64,000 nucleotides of DNA from Paenibacillus sp. PvR098. GTDB taxonomy: Bacteria; Bacillota; Bacilli; Paenibacillales; NBRC-103111. A program made the translations under genes and the position numbers. The notes beneath the pieces were generated by a model, which ran no database searches, was not told the origin of the DNA, and saw only the letters and a list, made by a program, of their open reading frames with translations. This document shows, one piece after another, positions 8,239-15,974 of this stretch; the first letter of the stretch is position 1; every line of letters begins with the position of its first letter. The DNA lies in assembly GCF_017833255.1 (NCBI RefSeq), contig NZ_JAFIBU010000001.1:1612001-1676000 (forward strand). Direction: 5' to 3'.

Positions 8239-8367
8239 TTTGACAAAGTTCAATTCTTAGCCTATACTGGAATGTTTAGCTTAGTGCTTATCGGCATACT
8301 AAATCTTTATATACATAGTCTACAACTATAACCATACTCAGACATTGGGTAACTTTCTCCGATAATT

Positions 8368-8395
8368 AAAAAAAGCCCGCTATTTGCACGGACTT
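8368..8395 (-). terminator. Rho-independent terminator
   Basis: The minus strand reads AAGTCCG, an 8-9 nt loop, CGGGCTT and then a T-run. No minus-strand gene precedes it, so it may be a remnant of a lost gene, or may shield the IS110 element from outside transcription. Confidence 0.6.
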
Positions 8396-8531
8396 AATTC
8401 GGACTATGTTCTTGTCTTTCGACATAACTTTTAGCATCCTTTATTCGATAATGTTACTAGGCATGCCCCAGTCACTTCCACATGCACCCCGCGACGAAAT
8501 ATGCTTTAATATACCAAAGGAGCGTGATTCA

Positions 8532-8936
8532 ATGGACATCAAATCGTTTCTATATCCCAAGAACAAGGTCTCTTACCTCATGACATCCTCTAATATGAAA
8601 GAAGCCATGGATAAATTGGAGGCGAGCCACTATACGGCCATTCCGATCTTGGACGACAATGGCTTATATTTCGGAACGCTATCCGAGGGAGATTTATTAT
8701 GGAAGTTGAAAGCCACACCCGGCCTCAGCTTCTATACGATGCACGAAATTCCTGTCGTCTCCATCAAAAAACGGATGAAAGTCGAATGCGTCGCGATCGG
8801 TGCCGATTTGGACGATATGCTGGCGCTGGCGGCCGATCAGAACTTTGTTCCGGTCGTAGACGCCGATCGCGTCTTCCTCGGTATTATTCGCCGCAAAGAT
8901 ATAATCGAATACTATACCCGAAATATTGCTGATTAG
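8532..8936 (+). CDS. CBS-domain protein
   Basis: A 134-residue protein made of two CBS repeats: residues about 8-65 (SYLMTSSNMKEAMDKLEASH, then YTAIPILDDNGLYFGTLSEG) and 75-130 (FVPVVDADRVFLGIIRRKDI). CBS pairs bind adenosine nucleotides and act as cytoplasmic sensor modules. There is no attached enzyme domain. I start it at the ATG at 8532 because AAAGGAGCG lies 8 nt upstream; an earlier in-frame ATG lacks such a site. It stands alone between two insertion elements, so its partner is unknown. Confidence 0.8.
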   Translation: MDIKSFLYPKNKVSYLMTSSNMKEAMDKLEASHYTAIPILDDNGLYFGTLSEGDLLWKLKATPGLSFYTMHEIPVVSIKKRMKVECVAIGADLDDMLALAADQNFVPVVDADRVFLGIIRRKDIIEYYTRNIAD

Positions 8937-9046
8937 TTGGAAAAACCTGATCTTGCGGATCATGAAGGCTGCCGTTCGCTGATATTATCCCCTTTAAGTA
9001 GACAGTGCGAAGAAAGCGCACTACAGTTTACTTGGAGGGGATTTTT

Positions 9047-9388
9047 TTGGGCGAGCTTCGAAAGACGTATGACGTTGAATTTAAACATAAAGCCGTTAAG
9101 ATGTTCATCAACGACATGATGGGCTATAAAACTGTTGCAAAAGCATTGGGTATCAACGATAACATGGTTTGGCGATGGGTTGCGCATTATGAAAAAGAAG
9201 CTCTAGCTGGGCTAGAAGAAAAGCGTGGTAAGTCAGTTGGAAGTTCGAAGGGGCGTCCAAAGGTGCAAGCAATGAGCCCGGAGCAGGAACTTGAACGATT
9301 GCGCGCGGAGAATGAATATCTAAAAAAGCTATGGGCATTACAAAGGGGGCAAAACGACGGCAAAGGACCAATGAATACATCATCATAG
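9047..9388 (+). mobile_element. IS3-family transposase OrfA
   Basis: The product carries a helix-turn-helix (FKHKAVKMFINDMMGYKTVA, then KALGINDNMVWRWV) and a leucine-zipper-like tail (LERLRAENEYLKKLWALQ), as in OrfA of the IS150-like branch. The start is a TTG after a GGAGGGG ribosome site. An AAAAAAG slippery sequence at 9322-9328 lies where OrfB overlaps OrfA, the usual signal for -1 frameshifting to make OrfAB. Confidence 0.85.
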
Positions 9389-9792
9389 AGCAATTATCGC
9401 CATCTTATTCGGTCACCCTACTATGTGAATTAGCAGGTGTTTCCCGCAGTGGGTACTACAAGTGGCTGCAGAATAAAGAGAATAAGTCAGCCAATCAAAT
9501 CGAAAACGAAATCATCATGCAGAAAATCATGGAGTGCCACACAAAGTTGAGAGCGATCTACGGGTATCCGCGTATTCAAGTATGGCTCCAGAAGACCTAT
9601 GGTCTCAGGGTCAACCACAAACGCGTATATCACTTAATGAAACTATTAGGCATTCGTTCCCGAATACGCAGGAAAAGACCTTACTACGGTCGACAAGAGG
9701 CTTACGTAATCTCAAAGAACACATTAAACCGTGATTTTCAAGCATCGCGTCCAAATGAGAAATGGGTAACGGATATTACCTATCTACTTTGA
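9331..9792 (+). pseudogene. IS3-family transposase OrfB, truncated in integrase domain
   Basis: The 153-residue frame has the HTH_21 region (ELAGVSRSGYYKWLQ, then YGYPRIQVWLQKTYGLRVNH) and reaches NEKWVTDITYLL, where the first catalytic aspartate of the DDE domain sits. It then meets a stop at 9790. Shifted by two bases, the sequence still reads FDGVKF, as expected for this family, before homology ends at about 9807. The remaining two thirds of the DDE domain are absent. The break lies beside the serine recombinase element. Confidence 0.85.
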
Positions 9793-9866
9793 CGGGGTTA
9801 AGTTCATAGCCGCGGCAGCCGGTTTGCTTTGAACTATTGTTATCCGTTAGCGTAATGATCTAGGCG

Positions 9867-11489
9867 TTACTTGTGATACGCTTCACCTAGACCTATACTT
9901 TGCACGACTTGATCATGATAAAACTCGATTTTGATTTCCTCGGTAGGTGGGTGCAATTCAATGTGACGAATAAAGGTACGTATAAGTTCACGCTTCTCAC
10001 TATTTGTTGCATTATCATAAGCCATGCGGAAGTTAGAAAAGAATTCCTTAAGCACTTCCACGTTCACATTGTACTCCTGACTATATGAGCGTTTGAGAGC
10101 CTTTATCTTGCCTTCAATGTCGTCCTTTTTACCCTTCATGCGGTTGATCTCTTCGGCAATCAATGAAGGATCAACACCTTGCTTGATTGCATTCAGTAGT
10201 CGTTGAATTTCTTGGTCAATCTTCTTTTCGTTAGTGGATAGTTCAGCGATAGCTTTATCCGTTTGTGCATTCTTTGATTTGGCGTTTGTCGTTACGTCTT
10301 TTATGAGCTCATCCACTTTTTCCGGAGTTGTATAACGTGCTTGAATTTCCTCGACTAACTTTTGCTCTAACCATGTAGCATCTACTTTCCACACGCTGCT
10401 GCACGCAATTTCGCCCTTCATTCGATTGACACCGCAGATATACTTTCTCCAGTTCCTTGTGGAATTTCCATAACCGATAACGTTTCCACCGCAAACACCG
10501 CAGCTAAAAAGCGGACTGCCTTCAAAGTTTAGACCTGTTAGCAGGTGTTTACTATCTTTGGTTGCTCCTGCTAGTGCGCCACTTCTGTTTAACTTCTTCC
10601 TCTCTAAAGCGGCTTCTAGTTCTGCTTCGGTGATGATGGCAGGGTGGGCGCTAGGGACAGTGACCCATTCATGCTTAGGCTTATATTTGCGTCCTGTATT
10701 GCGCTCGATTTTGTTCCAATGTGCGATTCCTGCGTACTGCTCCAATCGATCTTCCTTAAGAACATCGACAACTGTAGGTGTAGTCCAATATCCCCCAGTA
10801 GGACATGACACACCTCTTGCATTTAAATCATCTCTAATCTGGTTGTAAGACATTTTTTGATATGTATATAGATCGACAATCACGTTTCTTATAATTGGGG
10901 CGTTTACCTCATCCAGTACCCAATTAGACTTTAGAATCGGTTTTCCTTTATGGTCTTGCCCACGTTGCAAATATATAATCTTATAACCAAAAGGAGCCCT
11001 ACCTCCATTTTTGTAACACCATCCCGTTTCGGGGTCACGATTCTGTAAGTTTCGTTCCATACCCTTTTTAACGTGGAAAGCTATCTCCCTGCTGGTCGCT
11101 TCATTTTTAAGTTCTTGTATACCTTCAAGCCACAATCCTGCTGTAGTGTTATAGTCCAGATAAGGCTCATTAACTGAACGGATGTCTACGCCATGTTTAC
11201 GTAAGTTACGTTTGCTCTCTGTCGCTTCTGCACGATTCCTTGCAAATCGACTGGAATCATCAACAATGATATAACTTGGACGTTGTTGAATCGCGTCTTG
11301 TATCATGGCTTTAAATTGTTCCCTGTTATCTTCGCGGTAAGCCGAATCACTATCCATATAAGTCCTTAAAATTTCAATGCCATGTTCTTTAGCATATCTC
11401 TCGATCCTTGAGAACTGTTCCGGTAACGAGTTGTCTTTTTTCGCTTGATCCTTCGTACTTACGCGAGTATAAGCAAATGCTGTTAGCAT
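9867..11489 (-). CDS. Large serine recombinase
   Basis: A 540-residue site-specific recombinase. The N-terminal resolvase domain has the nucleophile Ser11 in YTRVST and the conserved VDDSSRFARN region. A recombinase domain follows around 165-290 (GWCYKNGGRAPFGYK), then a zinc-ribbon domain near 320-370 with paired cysteines (CGVCGG ... CGVNRMKGEIAC), and a coiled coil around 395-460. This architecture integrates and excises phages and mobile elements. It is transcribed outward toward the left junction with the broken IS3, as expected for an integrase next to its attachment site, and away from the element cargo. Confidence 0.9.
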   Translation of the reverse strand: MLTAFAYTRVSTKDQAKKDNSLPEQFSRIERYAKEHGIEILRTYMDSDSAYREDNREQFKAMIQDAIQQRPSYIIVDDSSRFARNRAEATESKRNLRKHGVDIRSVNEPYLDYNTTAGLWLEGIQELKNEATSREIAFHVKKGMERNLQNRDPETGWCYKNGGRAPFGYKIIYLQRGQDHKGKPILKSNWVLDEVNAPIIRNVIVDLYTYQKMSYNQIRDDLNARGVSCPTGGYWTTPTVVDVLKEDRLEQYAGIAHWNKIERNTGRKYKPKHEWVTVPSAHPAIITEAELEAALERKKLNRSGALAGATKDSKHLLTGLNFEGSPLFSCGVCGGNVIGYGNSTRNWRKYICGVNRMKGEIACSSVWKVDATWLEQKLVEEIQARYTTPEKVDELIKDVTTNAKSKNAQTDKAIAELSTNEKKIDQEIQRLLNAIKQGVDPSLIAEEINRMKGKKDDIEGKIKALKRSYSQEYNVNVEVLKEFFSNFRMAYDNATNSEKRELIRTFIRHIELHPPTEEIKIEFYHDQVVQSIGLGEAYHK

Positions 11490-11536
11490 AGGTTGCCTCC
11501 TCCAAAAAACGTTTCTTCTATTCTACCAAAAATTTC

Positions 11537-11566
11537 TTGTCTAAAACATGTGTTCTCTATTATAAT
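11537..11566 (+). promoter_or_regulatory. Promoter for the small element gene
   Basis: TTGTCT (11537-11542), an 18-nt spacer and TATAAT (11561-11566) lie 30 bp before the TTG of the 51-residue protein gene, in the divergent region with the recombinase. Confidence 0.5.
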
Positions 11567-11595
11567 TTACATATAACTTCATAGGAGGTGAACAA

Positions 11596-11751
11596 TTGAA
11601 GGCCAGTAAGGTTAACGATCTGCCACAGCAGGCAAAGTTAACCGTGGTAACTGATAAAATGACCGATTCCAACATCTTGAAATCATTGGAACAGGCACGT
11701 TACCAATTAATGGCCAGAATCGCTACTCGAATGCTTAAAGAGGGTAAATAA
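11596..11751 (+). CDS. Small hypothetical protein of the recombinase element
   Basis: A 51-residue protein starting at TTG with a very good AGGAGGTGA ribosome site 6 nt upstream. The sequence is polar and mostly helical in look (LKSLEQARYQLMARIATRML). I do not recognise it. It is divergent from the serine recombinase and is the first gene of the rightward unit, a position often held by a regulator or recombination directionality factor. That role is only a guess from position. Confidence 0.6.
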   Translation: MKASKVNDLPQQAKLTVVTDKMTDSNILKSLEQARYQLMARIATRMLKEGK

Positions 11752-11774
11752 ACTTTAACCCTGTGGGCGGCAAC

Positions 11775-11876
11775 ATGGAACATAATAAACTTTATATAAA
11801 TGTGATGAATGGTTATAAGATAACCCACCTAAATGATGATATGAGTGAGGACTCTCGAAACGGTATGGGAAGTTGA
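11775..11876 (+). CDS. Possible 33-residue peptide
   Basis: An ATG frame encodes a 33-residue polar peptide (MEHNKLYINVMNGYKITHLN at the start), 23 bp after the previous small gene. The ribosome site (GGGCGG) is weak. It is offered only as a candidate. The rest of 11877-12091 holds a terminator-like hairpin at 11980-12015 and no other supported gene. Confidence 0.25.
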   Translation: MEHNKLYINVMNGYKITHLNDDMSEDSRNGMGS

Positions 11877-11979
11877 ACGGCAGGATATGGAGTCCCCTGC
11901 CTGATTGAATACGTTAATGGTAAAGGTGCTGATACGTTGAGGATAAATTGTGAAAAGGTTTATTATATTGGAGGATTCC

Positions 11980-12020
11980 AAGGACATGTGACGCGAATTG
12001 CCGCTGCATGTCCTTTTCAT
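11980..12020 (+). terminator. Hairpin with T-rich tail upstream of rep
   Basis: AAGGACATG (11980-11988) pairs with CATGTCCTT (12007-12015) across an 18-nt loop and is followed by TTCATTTTG. It could end transcription from the small genes or act as an attenuator before the replication protein gene. Confidence 0.45.
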
Positions 12021-12091
12021 TTTGTCGCAGCATTCTGGCGACTCTGGACCATCCTGCTGTGTGCACTAATAAACTGCACACGAGGTGTCCG

Positions 12092-12778
12092 ATGGAAGTT
12101 GAAAAGGTATTTAGAAACACTCGTATTTATGATCTTAATGGAGATTACGAAGCTATTCACTGTCGGATGGGATGGAAAACTAATAATCCTTCTTCGGCTG
12201 TACCTAAGTCCAAACGTGGTGAATCTAAGGATTACCAACAAAACCGTAATAAGACTTTACAAAAAGCAAAGTCAAAAATTCGCAGGCTAATTAGGACATA
12301 TAAGTTATTCCGATTTGTTACTCTAACCTTCGCTGAAAATATGGATGAAACTAGAGCCGCGGATCATGAATTTCGCAAATTTATGAAACGACTGCAACGC
12401 AGATATTCCGAATTTAAGTATATCGCTGTCAGGGAGTTTCAAGATCGTGGCGCTATCCATTATCATTTAGCGGTCAATTCGTTTATCCCACAGCGGCTAT
12501 TAAGCGAACTATGGGGACAAGGGTTTGTGTGGATCGAAAAGAAAAAAGGTAAAGACGACAGGCTTGCTAATTACCTTGTAAAGTACATTACAAAACATGC
12601 AAATGATGAAAGGTTACAAGGGGTCCACAGTTACCTTTGCTCTCATGGATTAAAGCTTAGTACCGTTGACCGATATTTCAATTCATTAGATGAAGTTCGG
12701 GATTATTTGAGCAGCTTGGGGAAAAAGAAAGATAACCAATTTATATGCTTCTTCGATGATATCGTATGGATTAAATGA
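12092..12778 (+). CDS. HUH-type rolling-circle replication protein
   Basis: A 228-residue protein with the three motifs of HUH endonucleases: motif 1 FVTLTF (residues 75-80), metal-binding HYH in GAIHYHLAV (123-125), and motif 3 YLVKYITKH with tyrosines 161 and 165. These enzymes nick one strand at an origin and stay covalently attached, starting rolling-circle replication. The start at 12092 follows a GAGGTG site. Its presence next to a serine recombinase suggests the element can replicate after excision, or descends from a plasmid or phage. A hairpin cluster that could hold the origin lies immediately downstream. Confidence 0.8.
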   Translation: MEVEKVFRNTRIYDLNGDYEAIHCRMGWKTNNPSSAVPKSKRGESKDYQQNRNKTLQKAKSKIRRLIRTYKLFRFVTLTFAENMDETRAADHEFRKFMKRLQRRYSEFKYIAVREFQDRGAIHYHLAVNSFIPQRLLSELWGQGFVWIEKKKGKDDRLANYLVKYITKHANDERLQGVHSYLCSHGLKLSTVDRYFNSLDEVRDYLSSLGKKKDNQFICFFDDIVWIK

Positions 12779-13113
12779 CGCAGAACCTGCAAATAGCAGA
12801 ACGCGCGGGAATTCGCGAACACTTCGTGTTCAAGAGAACCGCGTGGAATGCCTTAATTGCAGTAACGCTGCCTGAAGAAAGCCAAAAGAGAGCCCGTCAA
12901 GGCAAGCTTTATGCCTTGATGGGCGTTTCCTTTTACCCACACTCGGATATGTCCCAGCCTAATGGCTGGGGCTGGCTAACGCCGAGTGTGGGGTGCAGGG
13001 GGCGAGCCCCCTGCGTATCCCCCGCAGGGGGACGGAAGGGGGAGGTTTTAAAGCTTTTCCTTTACTTGACTAATGGTAGTAATTTGACCGAAAGAGAATA
13101 TGGAATATTGTGA
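12775..13113 (+). CDS. Possible protein translationally coupled to rep
   Basis: An ATG overlaps the rep stop codon (ATGA), and the frame stays open for 112 codons. The first 50 residues look protein-like (MTQNLQIAERAGIREHFVFK), but the rest runs through a series of GC-rich hairpins and has unnatural composition. It may be a short coupled peptide, or no gene at all. Confidence 0.25.
   Translation: MTQNLQIAERAGIREHFVFKRTAWNALIAVTLPEESQKRARQGKLYALMGVSFYPHSDMSQPNGWGWLTPSVGCRGRAPCVSPAGGRKGEVLKLFLYLTNGSNLTEREYGIL
12817..13044 (+). other. Cluster of strong hairpins between rep and the reverse transcriptase
   Basis: Five inverted repeats follow one another. GAACAC/GTGTTC is at 12817-12831. A 13-bp stem GCCCGTCAAGGCA/TGCCTTGATGGGC is at 12892-12924, with a T-rich tail that should terminate rep. 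ACCCACACTCGG/CCGAGTGTGGGGT at 12935-12994 encloses CCCAGCC/GGCTGGG. GCAGGGGGC/GCCCCCTGC lies at 12995-13014, and CCCCC/GGGGG at 13019-13031. Such arrays occur at rolling-circle origins. A structured RNA upstream of a reverse transcriptase is the other possibility. Confidence 0.6.
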
Positions 13114-13179
13114 AAAATTGAAGGAAATTGCAAACATTTGTAGAATAATTTTACTGCATAGATTACTAAATCTCACTTC

Positions 13180-13194
13180 GAAAGGTGACCTTTC
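13180..13194 (+). promoter_or_regulatory. Inverted repeat abutting the RT start codon
   Basis: GAAAGGT-G-ACCTTTC ends exactly one base before the ATG at 13195 and includes the AAAGGTG ribosome site. It could be an operator or a translational switch. Confidence 0.4.
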
Positions 13195-14823
13195 ATGGCT
13201 CGACAAATGAGGTTAACAATGCAACATTTAGTTTCCAATGGGTACTTTCCTATAGAACTGATCCCTGCCTTTAATACCAACGAATTGGGCAATAACATAA
13301 ATAGTATAATACCGTCCTTAAGTGGTATGAATATAACTATCAACGGTGAGAAGATACTCAGCAGCAAGGGATGCATACACACTATTCCAAGAATCTTACA
13401 CCAGCGCAGGCATTTAACTATTCCAAATCCATTCCATCAGATTAAAGTATTCGAGGGGATCGTTAACAATTGGCAAGACATAAAGACCAAAATTAATGCT
13501 TCAAAGTATTCTCTCACAAAACCCGTCGTTCAAAAGAATCTATTGAGAGCAATAAATCGTGCTCATAACTTTAATGAGATACCAGCAATTCTACCACTGC
13601 TCTCTTCAAGCTTTAGATATGTCTTACGAACAGACATTTCAAGATACTACGCAACAATTTATACACATTCAATACCTTGGGCCTGTCACGGAAAGGTATT
13701 TGCCAAGAATAAAGCTAACAGGGGGAATCTGCATTATGGTAATTTATTAGATTCAACCATTAGAAATACACAAGATCAACAAACAATAGGGATTCCGATC
13801 GGTCCTGATTCTTCGCTCGTTGTTTCTGAATTAATCGGCTCTGCGATGGATAAAGAAATCTATAATGAAACTAATGCCAAGGGTTTTAGATATGTTGATG
13901 ATTTATATTTCTTTTTCAATTCAATGGCAGAAGCCGAAGAGGCCTTAACAAAAATACAAAAAGTCGCAAAAAACTATGAGTTGGAATTAAACCCTGAGAA
14001 AACAGAGATTTATCCACTTCCCAGGACACTAGAACAGCATTGGACTTCAGAAATAAGAAACTATCAGTTTCATGATTCCATTAGAAGACAAAAAACAGAC
14101 CTAATAACATTCTTTTCGAAAGCTTTTGAATATTGTAAAAGATACCCGAATGAATATGTTTTAAAATACTCTCTTATACGATTAAAAAATGTGTTTATTG
14201 AAAAAGATAATTGGCAATTATATCAATCCCTTATCTTGAATTCTATGATCGCGGAACCAAGTGTACTTCCTACAGCTACAGAAATATTTTTAGCTTATGA
14301 AAAAATGGGATATAACTTAAATTTCAAGGAGATAGAAAACACAATTAACAATCTGATTGGTTACCATGCGAAATTGGGACAAGGATATGAAGTTTCTTGG
14401 AGCCTCTGGATGGCAAAAACTTTAAATTTAAAAGTAAGTAGATCTTCAGCAAAAGAGATATCACAAATGGATGATTGTATAAGTGCACTAACGGCTCTCG
14501 ATATGAGAAGCTCTGGCTTGATACCTCATGGCCTGAATACGACTAACTGGAGCAGCTTTCTAACTCATGAAAATTTGTATCAAGATAAATGGTTACTAGC
14601 GTATGAAGCGGTGAAAAAAGGTTGGCTTACCGTGAGAAACAGTTATATCCCATCTGATCCTTTCTTCTCAATACTTAGTGCCAAAAATATAGAATTCTAT
14701 AATCCAAATCTACAACTTGCTCCATCGAAACCAAACAAAATAACAACTGTAAAAAACGTCGGTAATGTTCAATTACCTAACGGTTACACTTTTACAGGCG
14801 ATGGCGGTGGTGGTGGATATTGA
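13195..14823 (+). CDS. Reverse transcriptase, abortive-infection/DRT (unknown group) type
   Basis: A 542-residue protein. The RT core lies around residues 100-300, with catalytic Asp147 in RTDIS, the motif YTHSIPWACHGK, GIPIGPDSS (199-207) and the YVDD box (233-236, Asp235 and Asp236). The remaining 250 residues are helical, like the alpha-repeat region of Abi-type and class 1 unknown-group RTs. The tail is TFTGDGGGGGY. There is no maturase or endonuclease domain, so a group II intron is unlikely. It sits on a mobile element with an Abi_C-like gene downstream, which suggests phage defence. The exact DRT class is not assigned. Confidence 0.85.
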   Translation: MARQMRLTMQHLVSNGYFPIELIPAFNTNELGNNINSIIPSLSGMNITINGEKILSSKGCIHTIPRILHQRRHLTIPNPFHQIKVFEGIVNNWQDIKTKINASKYSLTKPVVQKNLLRAINRAHNFNEIPAILPLLSSSFRYVLRTDISRYYATIYTHSIPWACHGKVFAKNKANRGNLHYGNLLDSTIRNTQDQQTIGIPIGPDSSLVVSELIGSAMDKEIYNETNAKGFRYVDDLYFFFNSMAEAEEALTKIQKVAKNYELELNPEKTEIYPLPRTLEQHWTSEIRNYQFHDSIRRQKTDLITFFSKAFEYCKRYPNEYVLKYSLIRLKNVFIEKDNWQLYQSLILNSMIAEPSVLPTATEIFLAYEKMGYNLNFKEIENTINNLIGYHAKLGQGYEVSWSLWMAKTLNLKVSRSSAKEISQMDDCISALTALDMRSSGLIPHGLNTTNWSSFLTHENLYQDKWLLAYEAVKKGWLTVRNSYIPSDPFFSILSAKNIEFYNPNLQLAPSKPNKITTVKNVGNVQLPNGYTFTGDGGGGGY

Positions 14824-14893
14824 ATTGAAACGACCAATGGTGAAAATGACGCACTTATTTGACGAGTACTTAATTGAGCCTATGCGAGGGTAA
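14801..14893 (+). CDS. Possible small ORF overlapping the RT 3' end
   Basis: A 30-residue frame (MAVVVDIELKRPMVKMTHLF, then DEYLIEPMRG) begins inside the last codons of the RT gene and ends 5 bp before the next gene. The ribosome site is poor. Overlap on both sides would fit translational coupling, but coding is unproven. Confidence 0.25.
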   Translation: MAVVVDIELKRPMVKMTHLFDEYLIEPMRG

Positions 14894-14898
14894 AATCA

Positions 14899-15741
14899 GT
14901 GTGGAGAAGTTTGTTAAAATCTTTAAAATACATAGAATTTGGGGCTGTACTTATGTTAAATAACCCAGCGGATATATTAATCAAAATTAAAAGCGATTTA
15001 AAAAAGTGTGCTGACAAATGGAGTTATCTACAAAATGTTGATAATGCTCTATACGACCAAGGAAGGAAAGTTATCACCAAGATATGTATAGAAGGTAGTC
15101 TAGAAATACCCACTGTAATAGTAAAATGCTTGGACATGGAAGAGTTTATGCAATATGCTTATTTTCAACATGAAGAGTCCTACGGCGTTTCAGTATTTAT
15201 TCAAGACACTTTTAATCCATTCATAGATATTTGCAGTAATAGATATTTACAAGTGCAGTTTATACCTGTGGAGTTCTTACCACCTAACATACTTAGTTAT
15301 GAACATATAAGGGATGAAATTAAGAAGTGTGATACAAAACTCAAAGACGGTGATTATTCCGGAGCAATTACAAATGCTAGAAGTTTACTCGAAGGTGTTT
15401 TAAAAGAGATTATTTATAATATTAGTGGTGAACATTCCGCCCCCAAGAAAGACCTCGTGAAATTATTAAATGACGGGCGGAACTTTCTAAATCTCGACCC
15501 ATCAAAACCAGAACTTATTGAGCCATTAAAACAAGTGATCACTGGGCTCGCCAGCACTGTTCAAGGATTAGGAACAATTCGGGATGTAATAAGCGACTCT
15601 CATTCTAGAAAATACGAACCATCTGCACATCATGCAATTCTCGTAGTAAACGCCTCAAAAACTATAGCATCTTTTTTATTTGGTACATATGAATACCAGT
15701 TATCAAAAGGAACAATTAAAAACATAGCAAGGGGAAACTAA
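14899..15741 (+). CDS. Abi_C-like protein, partner of the RT
   Basis: A 280-residue protein (262 if the ATG at 14953 is used; the GTG at 14899 follows a GAGGG site). The C-terminal half resembles the abortive-infection C-terminal domain (Abi_C): ITNARSLLEGVLKEIIYNIS, TVQGLGTIRDVISDSHS and HHAILVVNASKTIASFLFGT, with the conserved histidine-rich turn. The N-terminal half (about 120 residues) is not recognised. It lies 75 bp after the RT and is followed by a perfect terminator, so RT and this gene form the last operon of the element. A defensive toxin or sensor role is inferred. Confidence 0.7.
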   Translation: MWRSLLKSLKYIEFGAVLMLNNPADILIKIKSDLKKCADKWSYLQNVDNALYDQGRKVITKICIEGSLEIPTVIVKCLDMEEFMQYAYFQHEESYGVSVFIQDTFNPFIDICSNRYLQVQFIPVEFLPPNILSYEHIRDEIKKCDTKLKDGDYSGAITNARSLLEGVLKEIIYNISGEHSAPKKDLVKLLNDGRNFLNLDPSKPELIEPLKQVITGLASTVQGLGTIRDVISDSHSRKYEPSAHHAILVVNASKTIASFLFGTYEYQLSKGTIKNIARGN

Positions 15742-15771
15742 AGACCAATACTTATGTATTGGTCTTTTTTA
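15742..15771 (+). terminator. Rho-independent terminator closing the RT operon
   Basis: AGACCAATAC and GTATTGGTCT form a perfect 10-bp stem with a TTAT loop followed by TTTTT. The next 200 bp (15772-15974) hold only a weak 33-codon frame at 15803-15904 and presumably the right junction of the element, which I could not place. Confidence 0.9.
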
Positions 15772-15974
15772 TTATTACTTCACCTAAAGATGTGCAAACT
15801 ATATGTCTACGTTCTCCGCGCTATCTGTAACGGCAAGTTTAGACATTATCAAGCGACATTTAGAAATGAATCCGGTAGATGTTATTAAGGCTGACTATAA
15901 ATAAGCTTTCCGACATAATATTCTAAAGAGAGTCCAAAGATCGTCTCTCATAAGTACTTTGAGGAGTTGGTGTT

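Noticed and set aside
9867-9900. CTTCACCTA shared by the recombinase end and 15780 as an attachment core
   Set aside because: The left copy lies inside the recombinase coding sequence and the match is only 9 bases, so chance is likely.
13019-13031. CRISPR-like repeats in the GC-rich hairpin cluster
   Set aside because: The repeats are inverted, not direct, of differing sequence and with no spacers. No CRISPR array or cas gene is present in the window.
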